DNA of 6,766 nt, from assembly GCA_005792205.1 (NCBI GenBank), contig SXSO01000110.1, positions 1 to 6,766 of the forward strand, in the 5' to 3' direction. Shown here piece after piece: positions 1-6,659 of this stretch (position 1 is the stretch's first letter; each line of letters starts with the position of its first letter). This DNA is from Bacteroidota bacterium (lineage in GTDB: Bacteria; Bacteroidota; Ignavibacteria; UBA10030; F1-140-MAGs086). Both the position numbers and the translations under genes were made by a program. Under the pieces are notes generated by a model. It was not told the DNA's origin, did not search any database, and saw only the letters and a program-made list of their open reading frames with translations.

Positions 1-63
1 CAATTGTCCAAATGTTTTTAGAAAAAAAATAAAACTCAAATAAAATAAAATACAAATTCGCAT
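1..63 (-). CDS. N-terminus of an exported protein, cut by the window edge
   Basis: An ATG at 63-61 opens a reading frame that runs to base 1 without a stop and encodes 21 residues (MRICILFYLSFIFFLKTFGQ then L). The peptide is one basic residue followed by a long hydrophobic run and a small-residue FGQ end, which is the look of a Sec signal peptide whose cleavage site would lie just after the window starts to end. The ATG lies three bases after the TAA of the TonB receptor gene (TAA-ATT-ATG), in the same frame, so the two are almost certainly co-transcribed and possibly translationally coupled. No Shine-Dalgarno is visible, as for the receptor. The mature protein is out of view. In related genomes PorV/PorQ-like outer-membrane proteins or other exported proteins often follow such receptors, but that is only a guess here. 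Confidence 0.6.
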   Translation of the reverse strand, partial: MRICILFYLSFIFFLKTFGQL

Positions 64-66
64 AAT

Positions 67-2886
67 TTAAAACTTATATGATAAACCAATTTTAAATGTT
101 CGTGGATTCAAATATCTTGCAGGATTATACGGATATATTGAAATTGGTTGTATTAAATCTGGATATCGTGGATCATTCCACACATCATACGGAACATCAT
201 CACCGTATTCATACGCACATCCAGTAATGGGATTTATGATTTGACTATTTTTATTGGCAAATAGATTTTGAATTTCAAAATTTAATACAAGCGTTCCCAA
301 AAACAAATCAAAATATTTTTCTAAATTTACGTCAACATAAAACCAACTTTCAGCATTTTTTTTGTTGTAATTTTTTGGTTCATCACGATAAATAGTTCTT
401 GGAATTTGATAGTTTACAGAATCAACTCCCGCAAAAACCCACGGAGAATATCTTTTTCCAGATTGAAAAAATATTTTTGAGAAAAAATTTATGTCCTCCA
501 AAAAGAAAATTGGTTTTCCTTTTGGAATGGAAAAATTCAAATAAGTTGTTATTTGAATTGGCTTATCCCAATTCAAATAATTTTCAGTAATTGTCTCTCT
601 TCTTCCTTCACTTGTTCCTAAAAGTGATTCAGTTGCCGTTGAACTTTTTCCCGTTGCAATTGAATATGATGCAGAAAATGTTCCTTTAAAATATTTTCCA
701 ATTCGTTTTTTATATTCAATTTCAATTCCTCTTGTTCTTGCATAATCTTGATTGATATAGGTTTTATATGTTCCTTTTGCTCTTGGAGTTCTAATTGGAA
801 TATCAATTGAAGTGATATAGTCAAAAATATCTTTGTAATATGCACTCAAAGAAAAAACATCATTATCTGAAAGTTGGTTTCTAATTCCAAGTTCATATGC
901 AACAGTTGTTTCAGGATTTAAATTTGGATTTCCAATAATTTGAGATGAGGACTTTGCAGAAGTAGAATTGAGTTTGGAATAAATAAATTGCGGTCGTGGA
1001 AGTTTTGAAAAATGTCCGTATGAAAAAAATAATGTTTGATTGTCAGAAATTGGATGACTAATTCCAAGTCGTGGAGATAATCTCATTTTTAATTTTCTTC
1101 CAAGAAAATCAAATGTTTCATTTTTATATTGTGATTTGAAAATATCTGCAACAAGTGTGGAATCATTTTTCACAGCATCATCCACATATTTTCCAGGAAA
1201 CCAATAATCAAGTCGCAAACCAAAATTTAAAATCATTCCTTGAATTGCAACAGTATTTTGTGCATACATTGAACCCATCGCAGGAGATACTTTGTATTTG
1301 TCATTATCAATTCCAAGCGGTTTTATCCACGGTTCATTTATATCCACATATTGAATGTTTTGAAATTTTGTTTCAATTCCAGTTTTAAATTTATTGCTTT
1401 CAGAAAAATGATGGTTGAAATCAAATTTCAAAGTATATTCTTCCAAATAGTGATCTCTCCAAACATTTGGACTTCCAACATCATAAAATCCATCTCCCGG
1501 AATTACTCTCAATGTTTCAGGAGAAACTCTAAAAGTATCAATAGGAAAAGTTACAATATCAAGCGGTTCTGAATAATCATTCCAATCAATTTTTCCGTCT
1601 TTATTTTTATCACTTCCATTATTGTCTCCACGAACGTGAGCTGTAAACATACTAAATTGAATTTCGTAAAATGTTTTTGTGTTTAATGTTTGAACAAAAC
1701 TAATTGAATTGAAATTATTTATAGAAGTAAAAGTTGCTGCACTATCAGGAATGTTTGCAAATTTATATTGAAATCCCGGATTTGGATCACTTCTTTCCAA
1801 AGTTGCTTGAACTGTCTTTGTATCTTGATTTACTAAAATTGATTGTGAAGTTGAAAAAGTAAATTTTTCAGTTGGAGTTAATTTATATGTAAATTTTCCT
1901 AACCAAGAAATTTTATTTTCACGGTTTGGAAAACTGAAATCTAAAATTGTAGAATTCAATTTTGTAGGAATACTTTCATAATAACCATTTGGAATTCCGT
2001 TGACAATTTTTTCAAGCCATCGTGCATATCCATCAGCAAAATTTAAATCTAAATTTGAAAAAAATGTCAAACCATCAATAGGTGTTGGACCGCTTAAAGT
2101 TGCAGATAAAATTTTTGAATTAAAAAATGAAGTTAAATTTTTATTGAAAAAAAAGTTATCACTTTTAATATTTATACTTCCGTCAAAATTATTTTTGCCT
2201 TCTCGTGTTCTTACATTTACAATACCAGAAGTTGCTTGTCCAAATTCTGCATTGTAACCACCAGTTAAAACTTCAATTTCTTCAATTGCATCTGGTGAAA
2301 GTTGAAGTCCAAAACCACTTCCCGCAAGTCCATCTTGAACAGAAATTCCATTTATCAAATATGCATTTTCGTAACCTCTTCCTCCACGAATGTGAATTTC
2401 ATTTTCACTTTGTGTAACTCCAACTTGCATTGCAACTACATCTTGAACTTTTTGAACTGCTGCAATTTTTATTTCTTCATTTGTTGTGATACGACGAGTT
2501 GTAGTTTCTTCAATATTAAAAAGAGGTTTTTCTCCAATAATTACAACATCTTGTTCTAATGTTAAAGATGTTTCTTCAAGTTTTATTTCCAAGTTTTTCA
2601 CTTCATTTGCAACAACTTTTATTCCCGTCAACTGAAAAGTTTTATATCCAATTAAAGTTATTTCAATTGTATAAGTTCCTATATTTATATTTTGAATTTT
2701 AAAAATTCCATCTAAATTTGTAACCGCTCCATAATATGTTCCTTTTACTTTTACATTCACACTTGGAAGAGTTTCTTTGGTTTTTGCATCAATTATTTTT
2801 CCCGAAATTGTTCCTTTTTCTTCTGCAAATAAATTGGAAAAAATAAAAACAAAAAAAAACAATTTCAAAAAAAAATTATATTTCAT
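67..2886 (-). CDS. TonB-dependent outer-membrane receptor with N-terminal carboxypeptidase-regulatory-like domain
   Basis: This 939-residue protein should be a gated outer-membrane beta-barrel that imports a ligand using energy from TonB-ExbBD. Residues 1-21 form a Phe-rich signal peptide ending SNLFA. Residues 24-105 are a carboxypeptidase-D regulatory-like beta-sandwich (GTISGKIIDAKTKETLPSV, then TNLDGIFKI and GTYTIEI). A TonB-box-like strand, DVVIIGEKPL, lies at 113-122. The plug is at about 128-230, with IHIRGGRGYENAYLINGISV and IEEIEVLTGGYNAEFGQATSG. The rest is the 22-strand-type barrel, with the usual late PRLG and NPNLNPET motifs and a final aromatic residue, SYKF, as barrel-assembly signal. 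An EF-hand-like loop lies at 426-437. The start is the ATG of an ATGA overlap with the lipoprotein stop. There is no SusD-like partner, so this is not a classic SusCD pair, and the ligand is unknown. Only one cysteine (C890) is seen. The class is secure; substrate is not. Confidence 0.93.
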   Translation of the reverse strand: MKYNFFLKLFFFVFIFSNLFAEEKGTISGKIIDAKTKETLPSVNVKVKGTYYGAVTNLDGIFKIQNINIGTYTIEITLIGYKTFQLTGIKVVANEVKNLEIKLEETSLTLEQDVVIIGEKPLFNIEETTTRRITTNEEIKIAAVQKVQDVVAMQVGVTQSENEIHIRGGRGYENAYLINGISVQDGLAGSGFGLQLSPDAIEEIEVLTGGYNAEFGQATSGIVNVRTREGKNNFDGSINIKSDNFFFNKNLTSFFNSKILSATLSGPTPIDGLTFFSNLDLNFADGYARWLEKIVNGIPNGYYESIPTKLNSTILDFSFPNRENKISWLGKFTYKLTPTEKFTFSTSQSILVNQDTKTVQATLERSDPNPGFQYKFANIPDSAATFTSINNFNSISFVQTLNTKTFYEIQFSMFTAHVRGDNNGSDKNKDGKIDWNDYSEPLDIVTFPIDTFRVSPETLRVIPGDGFYDVGSPNVWRDHYLEEYTLKFDFNHHFSESNKFKTGIETKFQNIQYVDINEPWIKPLGIDNDKYKVSPAMGSMYAQNTVAIQGMILNFGLRLDYWFPGKYVDDAVKNDSTLVADIFKSQYKNETFDFLGRKLKMRLSPRLGISHPISDNQTLFFSYGHFSKLPRPQFIYSKLNSTSAKSSSQIIGNPNLNPETTVAYELGIRNQLSDNDVFSLSAYYKDIFDYITSIDIPIRTPRAKGTYKTYINQDYARTRGIEIEYKKRIGKYFKGTFSASYSIATGKSSTATESLLGTSEGRRETITENYLNWDKPIQITTYLNFSIPKGKPIFFLEDINFFSKIFFQSGKRYSPWVFAGVDSVNYQIPRTIYRDEPKNYNKKNAESWFYVDVNLEKYFDLFLGTLVLNFEIQNLFANKNSQIINPITGCAYEYGDDVPYDVWNDPRYPDLIQPISIYPYNPARYLNPRTFKIGLSYKF
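1576..1611 (-). other. EF-hand-like calcium-binding loop in the receptor barrel
   Basis: Receptor residues 426-437 read DKNKDGKIDWND, giving ligands at loop positions 1 (D426), 3 (N428), 5 (D430), 9 (D434) and 12 (D437), with the conserved Gly at position 6 and Ile at position 8. This is the canonical DxNxDGxIDxxD calcium loop. It is flanked by N/G/S-rich sequence and falls in the barrel part, so it most likely sits in an extracellular loop. Calcium binding is inferred from the motif. Confidence 0.6.
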
Positions 2887-4541
2887 CTTGTAAAAATATC
2901 ATTAAAAATTTTTTCAAAAAACAAAGGCAAATTTCCATTTCCATTTACAAGATGAAGCGGAACTCCAATAAACACAAAACGATTGTTTGCATCAATTATT
3001 CCAACTGTTGGTGAAATTTTTTTTCCCGTTTTTGATTTTATAGAATCAATCTGATAAATTGCAGTTCCTGAATTTCTTTTATATAAATGGCGGAAAAAAA
3101 ATTGTGAGTGAATATTTGGAGAATTTCTAAATGAAAGTTGTGGAAATGAATCCACTATTGATGAAATTGTAGTATCTGCATAAGCACGAGTTATAGTACT
3201 ATCGTCACTTACACTTACGGCTTCAATAGGAGCAAAATTCACAAGCGAACCACGAGGATCACTCAACGAATATTGAAATGCTGTTGAAAATAAAATTCTT
3301 CCACTTGTTGCAGGATCAACTGCGTAAAGAAAAAGTGGATTTGCGGCAATTGTCCAACTGGCTTCTTGTCCCGAATACCAAAATACATAATCAAAAAGTT
3401 GAAGCGTTAAAATAAAAGTTGGATTCAAAGTTTGTGGCAAAAATTTACCTTCGTTTCTACGCGTTGAAAGAAAATCAAAATTTTTTATTTTTTCGTCAAG
3501 TTGTGATTGATTAAAAATATTTCTATAAAATTTAATCACAGAATCAGGATGATTTATTCCACTCGTAGAAATATAATCTTCAACAACAAGAAGTTTGCTC
3601 TTTGGTTTTTTCACATACCAAAAACTCGTTGAATCAGGAAGCGAAACAATTTTACTCACATCTCCTGCAACATCTCTTACACGCAAGTACAATTTATTTT
3701 TACTGTCCAATTTTAAATTTGGAGCTGTTGCAATTTGTCGCATCCTTCCATAAGTTCCCGTATCAATATTTGCTTCAACAACATCATTTACATTATCAGA
3801 AATACTTCGTGGAACATTGAGTGTAATTGTTGTTGCACTTTTAGGAAGTTGTGTCCATTGTGTTGAATCATTTAGAGCAATTTCATAATTTGCGATTGTA
3901 TTATCTCCATCTAAATCAGCTCCTTTCCAAGAAAATGTGATAACAGTAAAAGTTGTTTCAGGTGGATTTATTGTAGAATTTGTTTCATCAGTTAAAAATG
4001 AAACTGATGGAACTGAGTTTTTAAGTGGAAATTTTTGAGAAATTGTTTTTCCAATTGAACCATTCATTGTTGAAAGAAAAATGTCCAATGAATCAAAAAC
4101 ATTATTATGATTTGCATCTTTATAATAATTTCCATTTTGCAAAAAAATTGTTTCTCCATCAACACGCGATTCAGAAAAATTATTATCAATTGCTTTTACG
4201 AAAACAGCAAACGTATCTTGAGAAATAAGTAGTGGAAAAAATATCGTAGAATCATTTTTTGTTTTAAAACTCCAATTTATTTCGTTCTCATTTTTTCCAA
4301 TTCCAATTAAAAATCCAACGACAAAACCATCTGCATCTTCTCCCCACCAATGTATATTTTGTCTTGAAATGCCTTGTGAAATAGAATCATAACTTGGAAA
4401 AATCCATAAATAAGCATTTGGTTTTATATTTGAAATATTTTCATTTGGAAACTCGTTTTTACATCCAAAAAAAATTGAAACAACAAAAAAATAAAATAAA
4501 AAATAGTTTAGTTTAAAGCTAATCAAAAATTTTTTCAGCAA
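2883..4541 (-). CDS. Putative surface lipoprotein: tandem FN3-like modules plus GATase-like C-terminal region
   Basis: I do not recognise a named family for this 552-residue protein. It begins with a lipoprotein-type signal: Lys at 3, 4 and 10, a hydrophobic stretch at 11-26, and a lipobox-like IFFGC with Cys27 as the likely lipidated residue. Two beta-rich modules follow (about 36-136 and 176-312). Each has a WxGxDxDG motif (W66-G-E-D-A-D-G72 and W205-K-G-A-D-L-D-G212) and late strands like FAVFVKAIDN and LYLRVRDVAG, as in fibronectin-III/Ig-like folds. Between them is an EF-hand-like loop (142-153). Residues 315-552 look alpha/beta: a first strand SKLLVVEDY, a strand DYVFWYSG (384-391), a GRILFST strand (414-420) and a closing NRFVFIGVPLHL (520-531), resembling the class I glutamine-amidotransferase-like/ThuA fold. 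No catalytic Cys-His pair is evident. The start is TTG at 4541; no in-frame ATG exists before residue 159. It overlaps terC by 23 bases and the receptor by 4, suggesting a partner role with the receptor. Confidence 0.75.
   Translation of the reverse strand: MLKKFLISFKLNYFLFYFFVVSIFFGCKNEFPNENISNIKPNAYLWIFPSYDSISQGISRQNIHWWGEDADGFVVGFLIGIGKNENEINWSFKTKNDSTIFFPLLISQDTFAVFVKAIDNNFSESRVDGETIFLQNGNYYKDANHNNVFDSLDIFLSTMNGSIGKTISQKFPLKNSVPSVSFLTDETNSTINPPETTFTVITFSWKGADLDGDNTIANYEIALNDSTQWTQLPKSATTITLNVPRSISDNVNDVVEANIDTGTYGRMRQIATAPNLKLDSKNKLYLRVRDVAGDVSKIVSLPDSTSFWYVKKPKSKLLVVEDYISTSGINHPDSVIKFYRNIFNQSQLDEKIKNFDFLSTRRNEGKFLPQTLNPTFILTLQLFDYVFWYSGQEASWTIAANPLFLYAVDPATSGRILFSTAFQYSLSDPRGSLVNFAPIEAVSVSDDSTITRAYADTTISSIVDSFPQLSFRNSPNIHSQFFFRHLYKRNSGTAIYQIDSIKSKTGKKISPTVGIIDANNRFVFIGVPLHLVNGNGNLPLFFEKIFNDIFTR
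4083..4118 (-). other. EF-hand/dockerin-like calcium loop in the lipoprotein
   Basis: Lipoprotein residues 142-153 read DANHNNVFDSLD, with acidic or amide ligands at positions 1, 3, 5, 9 and 12 and a hydrophobic Phe at position 8. This is the DxNxNxxFDxxD variant common in secreted proteins of this bacterial group. It sits in the linker between the two beta-sandwich-like modules, where calcium could stiffen the hinge. Asn replaces the usual Gly at position 6, so the assignment is less certain than the loop in the receptor. Confidence 0.5.
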
Positions 4542-5253
4542 GTTTTTCCTCTTTTGTTTTTTTCCTTCTTTTTTTTATGTTAAATAAAAACGCTCCAGCA
4601 AAAATTACAGCAATAATAACATATAAAAACCAATGTGGAATTTCCCATCCAATAAGTTGTTCTGTATGGAGAAAATCAATAAAAAGTTTCAATCCAATAA
4701 AAAAAACAATAAGATATGCAGCATCAACTAATATGGGATATTTTTTAAGAAGTTTAATAAAACCTCCTGCAACAAATCGCATTGTAATAATACCAAAAAC
4801 TCCTCCTGTTACAATTACCCACATTTTTGGGGACATTGCAACAGCAACAAAAATGGAATCCACTGAAAAAACAATATCAGTTAATTCAATTGCAATCACT
4901 GTGCTCCAAAATTGAGATAAACCAAAAATATGTTTTGATGTTTTTCTCTCACTATGTTCAACACTTTTTCCAATAAATAATTTTTCGTGAAAATGTTTTA
5001 CTCCTAAATAAAGTAAATACATTCCACCAATCATTTTTATAAAAGGCCATTTCATTAGATACGCAATTAAAAGAACCGATATAAAACGAAATACAAATGC
5101 CCCAATCATTCCATATTTCAGTGCTTTTTTTTGCTGTTCAGGAGGTAAAGGAAGAGCAAGAACCGCAAGTACAATTGCATTATCTGCACTCAAAAGTCCT
5201 TCCATGAAAATTAGTAAAAAAATTACTCCAACATCTTGTAATGTAATATCCAT
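4519..5253 (-). CDS. TerC-family integral membrane protein, probable metal (Mn2+-type) exporter
   Basis: This 244-residue protein fits the single-domain TerC family (PF03741), whose studied members (Alx/MntX-like in E. coli, YkoY/YceF-like in Bacillus) export manganese or help load metal onto secreted proteins. About seven membrane segments can be drawn (7-33, 46-67, 69-88, 113-138, 146-165, 174-194, 207-227). The two family motifs are intact: MEGLLSADNAIVLAVL (E18, D24, N25) in the first helix and ELTDIVFSVDSIFVA (E123, D126, D132, S133) in the fourth, the acidic residues thought to bind metal. The C-terminus is a highly basic then acidic tail (KKRRKKTKEEKLAEK). The ATG at 5253 lies 28 bases below the citrate synthase stop without a Shine-Dalgarno, so it is probably transcribed from the citrate synthase promoter. 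There is no room for a manganese (yybP-ykoY) riboswitch. The substrate is inferred from the family. Confidence 0.88.
   Translation of the reverse strand: MDITLQDVGVIFLLIFMEGLLSADNAIVLAVLALPLPPEQQKKALKYGMIGAFVFRFISVLLIAYLMKWPFIKMIGGMYLLYLGVKHFHEKLFIGKSVEHSERKTSKHIFGLSQFWSTVIAIELTDIVFSVDSIFVAVAMSPKMWVIVTGGVFGIITMRFVAGGFIKLLKKYPILVDAAYLIVFFIGLKLFIDFLHTEQLIGWEIPHWFLYVIIAVIFAGAFLFNIKKRRKKTKEEKLAEKIFD
4548..4552 (-). promoter_or_regulatory. Shine-Dalgarno-like AGAGG supporting the TTG start of the lipoprotein
   Basis: On the minus strand AGAGG is followed by AAAAAC and then TTG, a six-base spacing. It decides between an otherwise ATG-less start region. It lies within the last codons of terC (Lys-Glu-Glu-Lys), so the purines are partly explained by coding, and other genes here show no such site. 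Modest support only. Confidence 0.4.
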
Positions 5254-5280
5254 AAAATTTGAATAGTAAAAATTATAAAA

Positions 5281-6573
5281 TTAATTTCTCTTTGTAAATG
5301 GTACAAACTCTCTTGTTGTTTTTCCAACATAAATTTGACGAGGACGAGCAATTTTTTGTTCACTATCAGAAAGTAGTTCTTGCCATTGAGAAAGCCATCC
5401 GGGAGTTCTTCCAATTGCAAACAATACAGTGAACATAGAAGTTGGAAATCCCATCGCTTGATAAATAAGTCCAGAATAAAAATCTACATTTGGATAAAGT
5501 TTTCTTTTTATAAAATATTCATCTTCAAGTGCAATTCTTTCAAGTTCAAGTGCAATATCAAGAAGCGGATTTCTTCCCGTAATATCAAAAACATGTTCAG
5601 CAAGTCGTTTTATTATTTTTGCACGAGGATCATAATTTTTGTAAACACGATGACCAAAACCCATAAGTTTTTTTTCGCCTTTTCCTTCTTTCACTTGTTT
5701 TACAAAAGATGGAACATTATTAATTGTTCCAATTTCTTCAAGCATTTTCAAAACTGATTCATTTGCTCCACCATGAAGCGGTCCATAAAGAGCAGCAATT
5801 GCTCCAGAAGTAGAAGAAAAAGGATCTGTCTGTGAACTTCCAATTGAACGCATAGCAGATGTGCTACAATTTTGTTCGTGATCTGCATGAAGAATAAAAA
5901 GAACATCTAATGCTTTTGCAAGTGTTGGATGTTTGATATGTTTTACGGTGTTTCCAAATAACATATTCAAAAAATTTTCACTATAGTTCAAATCGTTATT
6001 TGGATATATGTACGGAAAACCAACACTATGACGATAAGCAAATGCTGCAAGTGTTGGCATCTTGGCAATCAAACGTATAATTTGAAGTTTCCGAGAATTT
6101 GTATCTTGTATATTTCTTGCATCAGAATAAAATGTGGAAAGAGCACCAACTGTTCCAAGTAACATTCCCATTGGATGAGCATCGTGATGATAACCATCCA
6201 TAAATTTTTTGATGTTCTCATGAATCATTGTATGTTGTGTAACACTTTGCACCCAATCTTCATACTCGTTTTTTGTTGGAAGTTCTCCATTCAACAATAG
6301 ATATGCAACCTCTAAAAATGTACAATTTTCTGCAAGTTGTTCAATTGGATATCCACGATATTCCAATATGCCTTTATCTCCATCAATATAAGTAATTGAA
6401 CTTTTGCAAGATGCAGTGTTAAGAAATGCTGGATCATAACTCATCATTCCAAAATCACTTTCTTTGACTTTTACTTGTCTTAAATCTGTTGCTCTTATAG
6501 TTTCATTTTCAATTGGAATTTCATATAGTTTTCCAGTTCTATTATCAGTAATTGTCAATGTATTTTTTGGCAT
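5281..6573 (-). CDS. gltA: Citrate synthase, type II (hexameric-type)
   Basis: It condenses oxaloacetate and acetyl-CoA to citrate, the entry step of the TCA cycle, in the cytoplasm. With the ATG at 6573 it is 430 residues, close to E. coli GltA (427). The N-terminal beta region (KNTLTITDNRTGKLYEIPI) is typical of the Gram-negative type II enzymes. Catalytic residues are all present: His267 in GPLHGGAN, His308 in the signature GFGHRVYKNYDPR, and Asp364 in NVDFYSG (E. coli His264, His305, Asp362); His232 of LHADHEQN and Arg317 complete the oxaloacetate site. By eye-alignment the NADH-site residues Tyr145, Arg163 and Lys167 of E. coli are kept (Y149, R167, K171) but Cys206 aligns with Val210. 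A TTG start at 6600 would add nine residues (MLANKIQTI) with no family counterpart, so the ATG is preferred. It heads the minus-strand row; terC follows after 27 bases. Confidence 0.97.
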   Translation of the reverse strand: MPKNTLTITDNRTGKLYEIPIENETIRATDLRQVKVKESDFGMMSYDPAFLNTASCKSSITYIDGDKGILEYRGYPIEQLAENCTFLEVAYLLLNGELPTKNEYEDWVQSVTQHTMIHENIKKFMDGYHHDAHPMGMLLGTVGALSTFYSDARNIQDTNSRKLQIIRLIAKMPTLAAFAYRHSVGFPYIYPNNDLNYSENFLNMLFGNTVKHIKHPTLAKALDVLFILHADHEQNCSTSAMRSIGSSQTDPFSSTSGAIAALYGPLHGGANESVLKMLEEIGTINNVPSFVKQVKEGKGEKKLMGFGHRVYKNYDPRAKIIKRLAEHVFDITGRNPLLDIALELERIALEDEYFIKRKLYPNVDFYSGLIYQAMGFPTSMFTVLFAIGRTPGWLSQWQELLSDSEQKIARPRQIYVGKTTREFVPFTKRN

Positions 6574-6659
6574 AATTGTTTGGATTTTATTTGCTAACAA
6601 ATTGTTTTTAAATTTACAATAATTTTATTAGTTGAAAAAACTTTTATCTTTATACCAAA
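6574..6659. promoter_or_regulatory. Divergent intergenic region between gltA and the LptF/LptG-like gene
   Basis: These 86 bases are the only place in view for promoters of both the minus-strand row and the rightward gene. On the plus strand TTGCTA (6591-6596), 18 bases, then TACAAT (6615-6620) resembles a sigma70-type -35/-10 pair and would give a leader of about 30 bases. An odd palindrome AACAA-A-TTGTT lies at 6596-6606, and ATTGT (6601-6605) pairs with ACAAT (6616-6620) across ten bases; either could be an operator, but such short matches are expected by chance in DNA this AT-rich. A clear minus-strand promoter was not found; TTTTCA, 16 bases, TAAATT is the best weak candidate. No Bacteroidetes-type TAnnTTTG -7 element was seen. 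Confidence 0.35.

Noticed and set aside
1..66. Transcription terminator after the receptor gene
   Set aside because: T-rich runs are present but no GC-containing stem precedes them, and a signal-peptide frame occupies the stretch.
67..2886. SusC of a SusCD glycan-uptake pair
   Set aside because: The neighbouring lipoprotein has beta-sandwich-like and alpha/beta regions and lacks the helical TPR look of SusD.
2883..4541. Type IX secretion C-terminal sorting domain in the lipoprotein
   Set aside because: The C-terminus (FFEKIFNDIFTR) is an amphipathic helix and not the beta-strand sorting domain with its GxY and Lys-rich ending.
4577..4915. 112-codon open frame on the plus strand
   Set aside because: It lies wholly opposite terC, whose family motifs are intact; it is an antisense shadow, as are the other short plus-strand frames.
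5254..5280. Possible manganese (yybP-ykoY) riboswitch upstream of terC
   Set aside because: The gap is only 27 bases and AT-only in character; it cannot hold the aptamer.
6574..6600. TTG start at 6600 for citrate synthase, giving 439 residues
   Set aside because: The extra MLANKIQTI has no counterpart in the family, and the ATG at 6573 gives the expected length and N-terminus.
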